Source: Gottschalkiaceae bacterium SANA (GTDB taxonomy: Bacteria; Bacillota; Clostridia; Tissierellales; GPF-1). From it: 64,000 nt of DNA. The stretch lies in assembly GCA_036323355.1 (NCBI GenBank), contig AP028876.1, positions 1,426,001 to 1,490,000 of the forward strand, written 5' to 3'. Positions within the stretch are counted from its first letter, which is position 1. Every line of letters starts with the position of its first letter. The notes under the pieces are model-generated. The model ran no database searches. It was not told where the DNA came from and worked only from the letters and a program-made list of their open reading frames with translations. This document shows, piece after piece, positions 53,522-63,436 of the stretch. The position numbers were made by a program, and so were the translations under genes.

Positions 53522-54571
53522 ATGTATAATAAGATATTGGGTGTATTATTGGGTGCGGCCGTTGGTGACGCAATGGGTGCAGCGACTGAGTTGCGTACAC
53601 CTGATGAGATAATTCAAACCTTTGGTCACTGGGTGACAGAGTTTGAAACTCCGCCGGCGGATGTTTTTGCAGGAGGACGAAAAGCGGGACAGATCACTGA
53701 TGATTTTAGTTCTGCGTATTTTATAATTCAAGCCATTTTGTCAGCCAGTGGAAAAATTACCCCGCATGTTGCACGAGCGGGGATTTTGGCTTGGGCGAAA
53801 AGTGAGTATTTTGAAACCTTTGCGGGTCCGACAACGAGAGCGGCGATTCATGAGTTGATTGAAGAAGGCCAATTAAAAGAAAACTCCCTTTTGGGTAGAT
53901 GTGGAAAAGCGACCAATGGGGCTGCCATGAAGGCCTTTGCTGGTGGTGTTTTTTTACCGGGAAACTGGAATTCTGCTGTTGACGCAGCAATTTCCATTGC
54001 GGAAGTAACTCATCCCTACCATCTTTGTTTATCGGGTGCAGCGGCAATCGCAGCAGCGGTCAGTGAGGCGATTTCGGAAAAGGCAACCGTGGGTTCAATT
54101 TTTGATGCGGGGATTTACGGTGCAAAACGCGGTGCTCAGATTGGCATCGAACGAGGTATGCAGATTGCTGGTCCATCAGTTTGGAAACGAATGGAATTGG
54201 CACGGGAGATTGTGGTCCGTGAAAGTGATCCTACAGCAGGCTTGTTTGCAATCAGTGAACTGATCGGCACTGGAATTCATGTATCGGAATCAGTTCCTGC
54301 AGTCTTTGGAATTTTATGCCTATCTAAGGGGGATGTTGAAACGGGTATTCAGTATGCCGTTAACATTGGTGATGACACCGATACGATTGCGACCATGGTG
54401 GGTGCGATTTTAGGTGGATTCAATGGCGCCTCAGGGTGGGGCGACAAATACATTGCACAGATTGAAGAAAACAATCAAATTGATTTGCAGGGGATGACAA
54501 GAGAGATCCTCGGTTTCCAATCAGAAGGAGCAGGGTATGTACACGGTATTTATCGGGAGCAACGCGATTGA
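53522..54571 (+). CDS. ADP-ribosylglycohydrolase family protein
   Basis: A 349-residue protein of the ARH/DraG fold, expected to cleave ADP-ribose N- or O-glycosidic bonds. The start GVLLGAAVGDAMGAATE is typical. Di-magnesium ligands are visible as ITDDFSSAYF (about 60-69; usually TDDT) and NIGDDTDTIATMVGAILGG near 282-300. GGAGG precedes the ATG. The 3' end overlaps a PfkB-type kinase gene by 35 bases, suggesting joint work on an ADP-ribosyl or ribose-type compound. The TDDF variant changes one usual ligand-adjacent residue. Confidence 0.9.
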   Translation: MYNKILGVLLGAAVGDAMGAATELRTPDEIIQTFGHWVTEFETPPADVFAGGRKAGQITDDFSSAYFIIQAILSASGKITPHVARAGILAWAKSEYFETFAGPTTRAAIHELIEEGQLKENSLLGRCGKATNGAAMKAFAGGVFLPGNWNSAVDAAISIAEVTHPYHLCLSGAAAIAAAVSEAISEKATVGSIFDAGIYGAKRGAQIGIERGMQIAGPSVWKRMELAREIVVRESDPTAGLFAISELIGTGIHVSESVPAVFGILCLSKGDVETGIQYAVNIGDDTDTIATMVGAILGGFNGASGWGDKYIAQIEENNQIDLQGMTREILGFQSEGAGYVHGIYREQRD

Positions 54572-55427
54572 CGAATATTACGACTGTAGCAACTATCCTC
54601 GCGAAGGTGATAAGGCGATGGTGAACTATCAGGGATCCTACGCAGGGGGTATGGTAGCCAACTCAGCTTGCATTTTTGCCGCAACAGGAGAAGTCGCTCT
54701 TATGATTGACCAGATTGGAATGACGACTTCCGATGAATTAATCTTAAGGGATCTGGAATTCCACGGGGTTGATACGGCAGCCATTACCCGATCACCTACG
54801 ACTCAAGGGTATCGTTGCCATATTTATCGAACAAAAAAAGAGAGTACGATTTTTGTTGTTGAAGGCCAGAAGGAAAGATATCGATTAAATGAGCAGCAAT
54901 TAAACTACATCGAAAACGCCAATGCCATATATTCAACGGTACATGAACTTAGAAATTTAATTAATTTGCCAGAATTGATGTCATTGATTCGCGTGAAGAA
55001 AAATATCTTAATGCTAGACGTAGAAGACAATGCGTATGACACGTTTGAAAATGACCAGGTTATTTTTGATCAGGCGACACTCCTTTCCTTTAGTGAGTCT
55101 GGCTTCAATAAGATGAAAGCTGAACTCGGCGATCGGACCATTCAACGTCTCTTAAACAATAAGACGAAAAAAGTCCTGATTACTCGGGGTGGTAAAGGTG
55201 CGGAATTGCACACTCTTGCTGGCACAATTATGCAGGATGCAAGGCCGGCGGACGTTGCAGATACAACGGGTGCAGGTGATACGTTTAATGCGATCTTTCT
55301 TTATGGTAAAATAAAGGGAATGGACGATCGCCAAGCGTTGGAAAACGCGATTCAATTTAGTTCTAAGGCTACGGAGTGTATTGGGCCTAGGGGATGTATT
55401 GAAGAGATAAAGAAGGCATTTCGATAG
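54537..55427 (+). CDS. PfkB-family carbohydrate/nucleoside kinase
   Basis: A 296-residue ribokinase-like kinase. The catalytic aspartate lies in DTTGAGDTFNAIF (about 241-253), the anion-hole signature of the family; the N-terminal NYQGSYAGGMVANSA is the substrate-side glycine motif. It overlaps the ADP-ribosylglycohydrolase gene by 35 bases, so the two are translationally coupled. The substrate is unknown; a ribose or nucleoside released by its partner would fit. AAGGAG about 10 bases upstream serves the ATG at 54537. Confidence 0.9.
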   Translation: MYTVFIGSNAIDEYYDCSNYPREGDKAMVNYQGSYAGGMVANSACIFAATGEVALMIDQIGMTTSDELILRDLEFHGVDTAAITRSPTTQGYRCHIYRTKKESTIFVVEGQKERYRLNEQQLNYIENANAIYSTVHELRNLINLPELMSLIRVKKNILMLDVEDNAYDTFENDQVIFDQATLLSFSESGFNKMKAELGDRTIQRLLNNKTKKVLITRGGKGAELHTLAGTIMQDARPADVADTTGAGDTFNAIFLYGKIKGMDDRQALENAIQFSSKATECIGPRGCIEEIKKAFR

Positions 55428-55447
55428 AGTCCATTGGGCTCTATTTT
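55424..55447 (+). terminator. Short terminator after PfkB gene
   Basis: ATAGAG and CTCTAT pair around an eight- or nine-base loop, followed by TTTTT. Confidence 0.65.
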
Positions 55448-55507
55448 TATATAAGGTGGTCTGTCTTGTAGAGGTTCAAGTCAGAACTCATGGATGGGGA
55501 GGAAAAA

Positions 55508-58500
55508 ATGGGATTTACACATTTGCATGTGCATACGGAATATAGCCTTTTAGATGGCGCCTCCCGTATAGAGAAACTCCTGGATCGGTGTCAGGAATTG
55601 GGAATGAACCGCATTGCCATTACGGATCACGGTGTGATGTATGGCGTGGTTCAGTTTTATAAGGCGGCAAAAAAGAGAGGAATGGAACCCATTCTCGGTT
55701 GCGAGGTTTATGTGACCCGGGGAGACGACCGGGCAAAGAAATCGGGACGTGAGCGTGACTATGCTCACTTGGTGCTTTTGGCTGAGAATGAAAGAGGATA
55801 CAAGAATCTAATGAAGCTGGTCACAGAGGGCTTCGTTCATGGCTTTTACTATAAACCGCGGGTGAGCATTGCTTTTTTAAGAAAGCATGCCGAGGGTCTG
55901 ATTGCTACTAGTGCTTGTTTAGCAGGCGAGGTTCAGCAGGCTCTTTTAAGAAATCAATACGATCAGGCCAAAGATTTGGCCTTGGAATATGCCGATATTT
56001 TTGGCGAGGGTAATTTTTATTTGGAGTTGCAGGATCATGGAATGGACGAGCAGCGAATGGTAAATCAGTATCTGCGTCAACTGGCCATGGAAACAAACCT
56101 GCCCTTGGTGGCAACCAACGATGTTCACTATGTCAATCGAGAGGATGCTGCGGTGCAGGATGTTCTTCTTTGTATCCAAACGGCGAAGACGGTGGATGAA
56201 GAGGATCGCATGCGCTTTCCTTCAGATGAGTTCTACTTGAAGTCAGAGGATGAAATGGCTGAATTATTTCCAAGGGAAGCCTTGGATAATACGGAGAAGA
56301 TTGCCGACCGTTGCCATGTGGAACTAGAATTTGGTAACCTTCATTTGCCGCAATTTACGGCGCCGGAAGGACTGACAAACCATGCTTATTTGCGGCAACT
56401 TTGCGTGGCTGGACTCAAAGAGCGCTACGAAACCATTACCCCTGAAATTCAAGAACGGCTAGAGTATGAGCTAGACGTAATTGAGGGAATGGGTTACGAA
56501 GATTACTTCCTCATCGTTTGGGATTTCATCCGCTATGCCCGAGAAAATAGCATTATGGTGGGTCCGGGTCGAGGTTCGGCAGCAGGTAGCATTGTTTCCT
56601 ACAGCCTCGAGATTATTGACATTGATCCCCTTAAATACGATCTACTCTTTGAACGGTTCTTAAATCCAGAGCGGGTTTCCATGCCCGATATCGATATTGA
56701 TTTCTGCTATGAAAGACGGGGCGAAGTCATTGATTATGTGATTCGGAAATACGGAGCAGACCATGTTTCTCAGATCGTCACCTTTGGAACCATGGCGGCG
56801 CGTGCTGCCATCCGTGATGTGGGCCGTGCCTTGAACATTCCCTATGGAGAGGTAGACCGGGTTGCCAAGATGATCCCCATGGAGCTCCAGATCACCATCG
56901 ACAAGGCCTTGAAGGACAGGGAGGACCTACGAGTCCTTTATAGAGAAGACGCCACTGTGAAGCGCTTGATTGACGTTTCACGTGCATTGGAGGGGACGCC
57001 GCGCCATACTTCAACCCATGCAGCAGGTGTGGTGATAGCAAAAAACCCTGTGGACGACTATGTGCCCCTTTGCAGGAATGGAGATATCATTGCTACCCAG
57101 TATACGATGACGGAACTTGAAGAACTGGGACTTTTGAAGATGGACTTTTTGGGGTTGAGAAATCTGACCATCATTCAGAAGGCTGTAGCCATGATTAAGA
57201 AAAATACGGGTAGGGTAATTGACCTCAATCAGGTACCCTATGACGACGAGAAGGTCTATCGAATTTTTCAGGATGCAGAAACCCTGGGTGTCTTCCAATT
57301 TGAATCATCGGGGATGCGTAATTTCCTTAGGGAATTGAAGCCGACGCGGTTTGAAAACCTGATTGCCGCCAACGCCCTTTTTCGACCGGGTCCTATGCAG
57401 CAAATCCCCAGGTATATTGCTAATAAGAACAGTAGTGCACCGATTCGATATACCCATCCGAGTCTTGCTCCGATCCTAGAGGAGACCTATGGATGCATGG
57501 TATATCAGGAACAGGTTATGCGAATTGTACGAGATCTGGGCGGATATAGCTTTGGGCGATCAGATCTAGTGCGCCGTGCTATGGCCAAGAAAAAAATGAA
57601 GGTCATGGAAGAGGAACGTAAGAATTTTGTTTCTGGTGCCCTTGAACGGGATGTCGATGAAAAGTCGGCGAATAAAATCTATGACGAAATGATCGACTTT
57701 GCCAAGTACGCCTTCAATAAATCCCATTCGGCAGCCTATTCCTATTTGGCGTATCAAACCGCGTGGCTGAAGGTCTACTATCCCGTTGAGTTTATGACGG
57801 CTCTTTTGACCTCTGTCATGGGCTCGTCCGATAATATTTATCAGTATATCCGCGAGGCCAAGCGTCTAGGGATTTCGGTGTTGCCGCCGGATATCAACGA
57901 GAGTGGTTCAAGATTCAACACGGAAAACGGAAAGATTCGCTTTGGCATGGCGGCCATTAAAAACGTTGGCAGTGGTGCCATCGAAGGGATCGCTACAGAA
58001 CGAGCCAAAAATGGAAGATTTACGAATCTTTATGATTTTCTTAATCGAGCAGATTTGGGTGCCGTGAACAAGCGTACCGTGGAGAGTTTGATTAAGGCGG
58101 GTGCTTTGGATGGACTTCATATGCGGCGATCTCAGATGCTTGCTATATTTGAAGTGATGGTTGATGAGATTAATAATCAGCGCAGACGCACCCTAAGTGG
58201 ACAATTTTCGCTCTTTGGAGAGGAATCCCCGGTTGAAATGGCGATTCCAATTCCGGATTTACCAGAATTCACGGAACAGGAAAAATTTGAAATGGAAAAG
58301 GAAATGACGGGTATTTATTTATCAGGACATCCTTTAGATAGCGTCGCTAAGGCGATGGAACAAAACACCAGCCATTCTTCTCAGGCATTTAGAGAGCAGG
58401 ATGAGGAATATCAAGTAGGCATGCCAAGAAAACTACGGGATGGGCAAAGAGTGAAGATAGGCGGCATGGTTGCGGGTATGAAAGCATTAACGACGAAAAA

Positions 58501-58915
58501 TGGCAAGCGCATGGCCTTTATGCAGCTAGAGGACTTGGAGGGCTTGGTGGAAGTCATTGTTTTTCCGGAAGCATACGAGAAGTATCACCAGTTGTTAAAT
58601 CCGGAGGAGATGGTTTATGTGACAGGAAGGGTGAATCTCAGCGATGAGGAAGCTGCAAAGGTTATTGCCCAGGAGATTCGAGAGTTGAAGCCGATCCGAA
58701 CCCTGTATTTGCGTTTACCCATTAGAAATCAGGATCTAGAAAGTAAAGTAAAAAAGCTCTTTACAGAGTACCCGGGAGAGTCGGCTGTAGTTTGGCATTT
58801 TGTGAAAGACAGAAAGAGTTTTAAGACCCCTCAGGGCAAAGGGGTGAAAATAACAGGTCGGCTAGAGGAACGCTTGTGGGACCTCTTGGGAAAAGACAAC
58901 GTAGTCATCCGTTAA
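55508..58915 (+). CDS. dnaE: DNA polymerase III alpha subunit (DnaE)
   Basis: A 1135-residue DnaE-type replicative polymerase. The PHP domain begins HLHVHTEYSLLDG (about 5-17) with ITDHGVMYG. Two catalytic aspartates are in PDIDIDF (about 392-398). KKKMKVMEEER, YAFNKSHSAAYSYLAYQTAWLK follow, then helix-hairpin-helix and OB-fold (MVAGMKALTTKNGKRMAFMQ, about 990-1010). GGGGAGG precedes the ATG at 55508. In Clostridia it usually sits ahead of pfkA and pyk, as here. Confidence 0.96.
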   Translation: MGFTHLHVHTEYSLLDGASRIEKLLDRCQELGMNRIAITDHGVMYGVVQFYKAAKKRGMEPILGCEVYVTRGDDRAKKSGRERDYAHLVLLAENERGYKNLMKLVTEGFVHGFYYKPRVSIAFLRKHAEGLIATSACLAGEVQQALLRNQYDQAKDLALEYADIFGEGNFYLELQDHGMDEQRMVNQYLRQLAMETNLPLVATNDVHYVNREDAAVQDVLLCIQTAKTVDEEDRMRFPSDEFYLKSEDEMAELFPREALDNTEKIADRCHVELEFGNLHLPQFTAPEGLTNHAYLRQLCVAGLKERYETITPEIQERLEYELDVIEGMGYEDYFLIVWDFIRYARENSIMVGPGRGSAAGSIVSYSLEIIDIDPLKYDLLFERFLNPERVSMPDIDIDFCYERRGEVIDYVIRKYGADHVSQIVTFGTMAARAAIRDVGRALNIPYGEVDRVAKMIPMELQITIDKALKDREDLRVLYREDATVKRLIDVSRALEGTPRHTSTHAAGVVIAKNPVDDYVPLCRNGDIIATQYTMTELEELGLLKMDFLGLRNLTIIQKAVAMIKKNTGRVIDLNQVPYDDEKVYRIFQDAETLGVFQFESSGMRNFLRELKPTRFENLIAANALFRPGPMQQIPRYIANKNSSAPIRYTHPSLAPILEETYGCMVYQEQVMRIVRDLGGYSFGRSDLVRRAMAKKKMKVMEEERKNFVSGALERDVDEKSANKIYDEMIDFAKYAFNKSHSAAYSYLAYQTAWLKVYYPVEFMTALLTSVMGSSDNIYQYIREAKRLGISVLPPDINESGSRFNTENGKIRFGMAAIKNVGSGAIEGIATERAKNGRFTNLYDFLNRADLGAVNKRTVESLIKAGALDGLHMRRSQMLAIFEVMVDEINNQRRRTLSGQFSLFGEESPVEMAIPIPDLPEFTEQEKFEMEKEMTGIYLSGHPLDSVAKAMEQNTSHSSQAFREQDEEYQVGMPRKLRDGQRVKIGGMVAGMKALTTKNGKRMAFMQLEDLEGLVEVIVFPEAYEKYHQLLNPEEMVYVTGRVNLSDEEAAKVIAQEIRELKPIRTLYLRLPIRNQDLESKVKKLFTEYPGESAVVWHFVKDRKSFKTPQGKGVKITGRLEERLWDLLGKDNVVIR

Positions 58916-58970
58916 TTGAGTGAAAACTCTTCCTTTTTTACAGGTTTTGTTATAAGATATTGAGTGATTT

Positions 58971-59000
58971 TTGTTTTATGCATGCAAAAATTTGTATTAA
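58971..59000 (+). promoter_or_regulatory. Likely pfkA-pyk promoter
   Basis: TTGTTT at 58971-58976 and TATTAA at 58995-59000 with an 18-base spacer, about 30 bases before the pfkA start. It is AT-rich and moderate in match. Confidence 0.5.
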
Positions 59001-59028
59001 GGGTGTATGAATTTTTGGAGGGGTGTTT

Positions 59029-59988
59029 ATGAGAGCAATTGCAGTATTAACAAGCGGGGGAGATGCTCCGGGGATGAACGCAGCAGTACGCGCCATCGTC
59101 CGTAAAGCAATCTACCACGGAATGAAGATTTACGGTATTGAAGATGGTTATCAGGGCCTAATTGAAGACCATATCAAAGAGATGGACCTTGCATCAGTTG
59201 GGGACATTATTCACCGCGGAGGAACGGTTTTGCGTTCAGCGCGTTGTCTGGAGTTTAAAACGGTTGAAGGTCGAGAAAAAGGAATCAAGAATCTGGAGAA
59301 GTACGGCATCGAAGGAGTTATTGTGATTGGTGGAGACGGTTCTTTTGCCGGTGCGCAAAAGTTGGCTGAGATGGGCATTAATGCCATCGGAATTCCGGGA
59401 ACCATTGACAACGATTTGGGATATACCAAATATACCATCGGTTTTGATACAGCTTTGAATACGGTTTTGGATGCGGTTTCTCGCGTGCGAGACACATCAT
59501 CTTCTCATAATCGAGTTAACGTGATCGAAGTAATGGGCCGCAATTGCGGAGATATTGCTCTGTTTACAGGAATTGCCGGCGGTGCGGAAAGTATCGTGAT
59601 CCCGGAAATCAACTTTGATATTGACGGAATCTGTGAACGACTTTTACATGGTGTAGAGCGTGGCAAAAGACATAGCATTATTATGCTGGCAGAAGGCATA
59701 ATGGAAGCACAAAAATTTGGCGAAAGCCTCGAGGCACGAACGGGTCTAGAGACCCGTGTGACGATTCTTGGACATACCCAACGGGGTGGAAGTCCAACTG
59801 CATTTGATCGTGTTATGGCGACCCGGATGGGTGCGGCGGCCGTTGATCTGCTTATGGCGGACCAAAGCAACCGAGTTATTGGATATGATGGTGCTGAAAT
59901 TTATGATATGGATATCCATGAGGCATTGGCAATTGAACATCAGACGCACGAAGACTTATATGAACTTGCTAAGATCCTGGCGATTTAG
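59029..59988 (+). CDS. pfkA: ATP-dependent 6-phosphofructokinase
   Basis: A 319-residue PfkA. The ATP site starts [16 protein letters not shown] (about 7-22). GGDGS (about 102-106) and PGTIDND (about 122-128) have the glycines that mark ATP, not pyrophosphate, as phosphoryl donor. MGRNCGDIA and the effector-site [10 protein letters not shown] are normal. ATG 59029 follows GGAGGGG. pyk follows after eight bases. Confidence 0.96.
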   Translation: MRAIAVLTSGGDAPGMNAAVRAIVRKAIYHGMKIYGIEDGYQGLIEDHIKEMDLASVGDIIHRGGTVLRSARCLEFKTVEGREKGIKNLEKYGIEGVIVIGGDGSFAGAQKLAEMGINAIGIPGTIDNDLGYTKYTIGFDTALNTVLDAVSRVRDTSSSHNRVNVIEVMGRNCGDIALFTGIAGGAESIVIPEINFDIDGICERLLHGVERGKRHSIIMLAEGIMEAQKFGESLEARTGLETRVTILGHTQRGGSPTAFDRVMATRMGAAAVDLLMADQSNRVIGYDGAEIYDMDIHEALAIEHQTHEDLYELAKILAI

Positions 59989-59996
59989 GAGGAAAT

Positions 59997-61745
59997 ATGA
60001 AAAAGACGAAGATTGTGTGTACCTTGGGTCCTGCTGCGGACTCGGATGATATTGTACGGTCGATGATGGAATCGGGTATGAATGTTGCCCGACAAAACTT
60101 CTCTCATGGAAATTTTGAAGAGCATAAGGAACGAATGGACCGTGTAAAGCGCATTAGTGCGGAAATGGGAAAACCCATTGCCATCATGCTGGATACAAAG
60201 GGTCCTGAAATCAGAACCAAAACATTCAAGGACGGTTTGGTGAACGTAACAACAGGGCAAGATTTTTTCTTGTCTACAGACCAGGATTTTATTGGTGACG
60301 AAAGTGGTGTGGCTGTTACCTACGACAAACTGACAGAGGATCTGGAAGTTGGAAATATTGTACTCATTGATGATGGTTTGATCGGCATGGAAGTGTTGTC
60401 TATTGAAGGTGACAAGATTCATTGTCGTGTCAATAATGCTGGAGTCATTAAAAACCGCAAGGGTGTGAATCTGCCTGGCGTTAGAATTAGTTTACCGGCA
60501 ATCACAGAAAAAGATAGAGCAGATATTGAATTCGGCATCGAACAAGAAGTGGATTACATTGCCGCTTCTTTTATCAGAAAAACCGAAGATGTTATTGAAA
60601 TTAGAAAAATTTTAGAAGAGCATGGCGCCGGCGAGATTCAAATCATTTCAAAGATTGAGAATCAAGAAGGTGTTGAAAACATAAATTCAATTATCAAGGT
60701 GTCTGACGGCATCATGGTTGCTCGGGGTGACCTTGGGGTAGAGATTCCAGCCCAGGACGTGCCATTGATTCAAAAACAAATCATCAGAAAATGCAACGAG
60801 TCTGGCAAGCCAGTGATTACAGCAACACAAATGCTGGATTCTATGCAGGCGCATCCGCGCCCAACTCGAGCTGAGGTTGGTGATGTTGCCAATGCGATCC
60901 TCGACGGCACTGACGCAGTTATGCTTTCAGGCGAAACGGCTGCTGGAAAATATCCGGTAGAATCAGTTCAGATGATGGCACAAATCGCGGTTAAGACAGA
61001 AAACTCACAAGCTTTTGATGAGGCGATGAAACGTAGAAACCTGTCAACGGCCTTATCTGTAACCAATGCGATTTCTCATTCCACGGTGAATGTGGCAGAT
61101 GAATTGGGAGCGAAAGCGATTATTACTTCGACTTCATCGGGTCATACTGCACGGGAAGTATCCAAGCATCGACCGGCATGTACGATTATTGCAGTGACAC
61201 CATTTGATCGAATTATGAGACGGGTATCTTTGGTATGGGGCGTTAAGCCTTTTAAAGTAGCCAAAGCGAAAGATACGGATACACTCATTGAAAACGCAGT
61301 GAACCGGGCCATGGAAACAGACCTAATTCAACCGGGCGATCTGGTTGTAATCTCTGCCGGTATTCCAATTGGCATTCGCGGCGCGACTAACATGATTAAG
61401 GTGCATACGGCAGGAGAGATTCTTCTTAAAGGCATGGGCATTGGCAGCCAGTCTGCAACAGGACGGGTATGTATTGCCACCACTGCAGAAGAAGCAGAAG
61501 CGAAGTTCCAAACCGGTGATATTCTGGTTACGACTTGCACAGCGAAGGACATGGTAAAATACATGGAACGCGCGGCAGGGATTGTAACAGAAGCCGGCGG
61601 ACTGACTAGCCATGCGGCTGTTGTTGGGTTGACATTAGGCAAGGTAACCATCGTTGGGGTGGATCATGCGACAGACCAGTTGAAAGACGGATATATCGTT
61701 ACCATCGACGCCCAAGGCGGATTGATTTATAAGGCACAAAAATAA
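59997..61745 (+). CDS. pyk: Pyruvate kinase with C-terminal PEP-utiliser-like domain
   Basis: A 582-residue pyruvate kinase, longer than the 470-residue core because it carries the extra C-terminal phosphohistidine-like domain seen in Bacillus (about 480-582, with EAGGLTSHAAVVG). The core has KIVCTLGPA, MLDTKGPEIRT, VARGDLGVEI and ATQMLDSM. The usual RLNFSHG stretch reads RQNFSHG, an unusual change near the substrate site. It is coupled to pfkA (AGGAGG just ahead). A strong terminator follows. Confidence 0.96.
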   Translation: MKKTKIVCTLGPAADSDDIVRSMMESGMNVARQNFSHGNFEEHKERMDRVKRISAEMGKPIAIMLDTKGPEIRTKTFKDGLVNVTTGQDFFLSTDQDFIGDESGVAVTYDKLTEDLEVGNIVLIDDGLIGMEVLSIEGDKIHCRVNNAGVIKNRKGVNLPGVRISLPAITEKDRADIEFGIEQEVDYIAASFIRKTEDVIEIRKILEEHGAGEIQIISKIENQEGVENINSIIKVSDGIMVARGDLGVEIPAQDVPLIQKQIIRKCNESGKPVITATQMLDSMQAHPRPTRAEVGDVANAILDGTDAVMLSGETAAGKYPVESVQMMAQIAVKTENSQAFDEAMKRRNLSTALSVTNAISHSTVNVADELGAKAIITSTSSGHTAREVSKHRPACTIIAVTPFDRIMRRVSLVWGVKPFKVAKAKDTDTLIENAVNRAMETDLIQPGDLVVISAGIPIGIRGATNMIKVHTAGEILLKGMGIGSQSATGRVCIATTAEEAEAKFQTGDILVTTCTAKDMVKYMERAAGIVTEAGGLTSHAAVVGLTLGKVTIVGVDHATDQLKDGYIVTIDAQGGLIYKAQK

Positions 61746-61776
61746 TGAGACGGGCTTTGCCCGTTTCTTTTTTTCT
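61745..61776 (+). terminator. Terminator after pyk
   Basis: GAGACGGGC and GCCCGTTTC pair over a TTT loop, followed by seven Ts. Confidence 0.92.
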
Positions 61777-61807
61777 GGATGAATTCTGTTACGAACAAGA
61801 TCAAGCA

Positions 61808-62035
61808 GAATTCGTTATATTAGATGAATAGATCTTCGTTGAACATTTAGCGGAGAGAACCAATCCACTAATATGTGATTAAGACGAAGATGGTCAGGTT
61901 CAAACAAGGTTTGAGACTGAATTCATCATATTAGATGAATAGATCTTCGTTGAACATTTAGCGGAGAGAACCAATCCACTAATATGTGATTAAGACGAAG
62001 ATGGTCAGGTTCAAACAAGGTTTGAGACTGAATTC
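61808..62035 (+). repeat. 111-bp structured tandem duplication with partial third end
   Basis: Two near-identical 111-bp units (61808-61918 and 61919-62029) each start with GAATTC, and a third GAATTC begins at 62030. Each unit can form a long stem (ATCTTCGT with ACGAAGAT) with an inner stem (ACATTTAG with CTAATATGT), followed by a hairpin GTTCAAAC/GTTTGAG preceded by GAAGATGGTCAG. The earlier 61783-61813 stretch is itself an inverted repeat with GAATTCTG/CAGAATTC. The second unit ends right before the rlmD ribosome binding site, so it lies in that gene's leader. Confidence 0.85.
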
Positions 62036-62052
62036 ATCGTAAGGAGGGCAAT

Positions 62053-63417
62053 ATGAAAGTAGGCGACAAGCTACAGTTAACAATAGAAGATTTTAATACA
62101 AAGGGACAGGGTTTTGCACGCCATGAAGGCATGGCAATTTTTATTGCTGGTGGTTTGATTGGTGAGGAGTGTCAGGTGGAGATTACCACCATGAAGAAGC
62201 AGTATGCCATCGCAAAAATCACAGAAACCATTCATCCTTCACCCAATGAAGTGACCCCTGTTTGCCCCTTGGCAGGTACTTGCGGAGGATGTCAGATTCA
62301 GAGTTTGGACTACAAGGCGCAACTTGCCTATAAGGAACAACGAGTGAAGTCGGAATTCAAGCGAGTTGGCATTGAGATTGAGCCCCTTCCCATTATGGGC
62401 ATGGAAGATCCCTACCATTTCAGAAATAAGGCGCAGTTGCCAGTGTCGGGAAAAAAGGGAAACTTGAAGCTGGGATTTTATAAGCAGGGCACCCATAACG
62501 TGGTGGATACACAAACCTGTTATATTCAACATGACTTGCACAATAAGGTGATGAAAGAACTCAGAACTCTGTTGAACAATGAATTGGTTGTTCCTTTTAA
62601 TGAGCGAAACCGAAAGGGCTGGTTGAAGCATGTCATCGTTCGGGTTTCTTTCGACCAGAAGAAGGTTATGGTCATGTTGGTTACCACAGGCAGAGGAGAT
62701 ATGGACATGTACCGCTTCGTCAGCAAGCTGACAAAGGCTGTGCCGGAAGTGACATCTATTTTCCAAAATATTAATGGAATGAGTGGCAATCGAATTTTAG
62801 GCAAGCGATTCATTCATTTATTTGGGCAAAAGGAATTGGTGGATACCATTGGTGATTTACATTTTAAAATCTCGCCGGCATCCTTCTTCCAGATTAACCC
62901 GACCCAGACCGAAAAACTTTACAATGCAGCATTGAATATGGCAGAACTTACGGGCAAGGAAAGAGTCTACGACCTCTACTGTGGTAGTGGAACTATCTCG
63001 CTTTTCCTAGCAAAGCAAGCCAAGGAAGTGATCGGCATTGAGATTGTGGAAGCCGCTGTAAAAGATGCGCAGGTGAACGCCATAGACAACAACATAAATA
63101 ATGCGAGTTTCTATGCTGGCAAAGCGGAAGAAGTATTCCCAGAGCTTTACAAGGAGGGAAGAAAAGCAGAAGTGGTGATTGTGGATCCCCCAAGAAAGGG
63201 ATTGGATCCGCAGGTTATTGACACAATCGCAGATATGAAACCGCAGAAAATTGTCTATGTTTCTTGCAACCCAAACACTTTAGCGAGAGATGTTAAGGCA
63301 TTAACGGAATGTGGATACACCTTGAATCATGTGCAGCCTGTAGATATGTTCCCGCATAGTATGCACGTCGAAACAGTTGCGCAACTATCTAGGAATTGCA
63401 ACGATTGTAGCGAATAA
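62053..63417 (+). CDS. rlmD: 23S rRNA (uracil-5-)-methyltransferase RlmD/RlmCD type
   Basis: A 454-residue TrmA/RumA-family methyltransferase. An N-terminal TRAM domain (about 1-60) is followed by iron-sulfur cysteines CPLAGTCGGC (about 71-81) and a fourth in TCYIQ (about 156). The SAM site is YDLYCGSGTIS (about 305-315). DPPRKGLD (about 379) and the catalytic cysteine in VSCNPNTLARD (about 405) are intact. AAGGAGGG at 62041-62047 serves the ATG. Gram-positive members often methylate two 23S positions. Confidence 0.95.
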   Translation: MKVGDKLQLTIEDFNTKGQGFARHEGMAIFIAGGLIGEECQVEITTMKKQYAIAKITETIHPSPNEVTPVCPLAGTCGGCQIQSLDYKAQLAYKEQRVKSEFKRVGIEIEPLPIMGMEDPYHFRNKAQLPVSGKKGNLKLGFYKQGTHNVVDTQTCYIQHDLHNKVMKELRTLLNNELVVPFNERNRKGWLKHVIVRVSFDQKKVMVMLVTTGRGDMDMYRFVSKLTKAVPEVTSIFQNINGMSGNRILGKRFIHLFGQKELVDTIGDLHFKISPASFFQINPTQTEKLYNAALNMAELTGKERVYDLYCGSGTISLFLAKQAKEVIGIEIVEAAVKDAQVNAIDNNINNASFYAGKAEEVFPELYKEGRKAEVVIVDPPRKGLDPQVIDTIADMKPQKIVYVSCNPNTLARDVKALTECGYTLNHVQPVDMFPHSMHVETVAQLSRNCNDCSE

Positions 63418-63436
63418 TACGAGGCAAAAAACAGGC

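Noticed and set aside
61808-62035. Two tRNA genes in tandem
   Set aside because: The 111-bp units fold into stems but show no cloverleaf, no TTCRANY T-loop and no CCA end.
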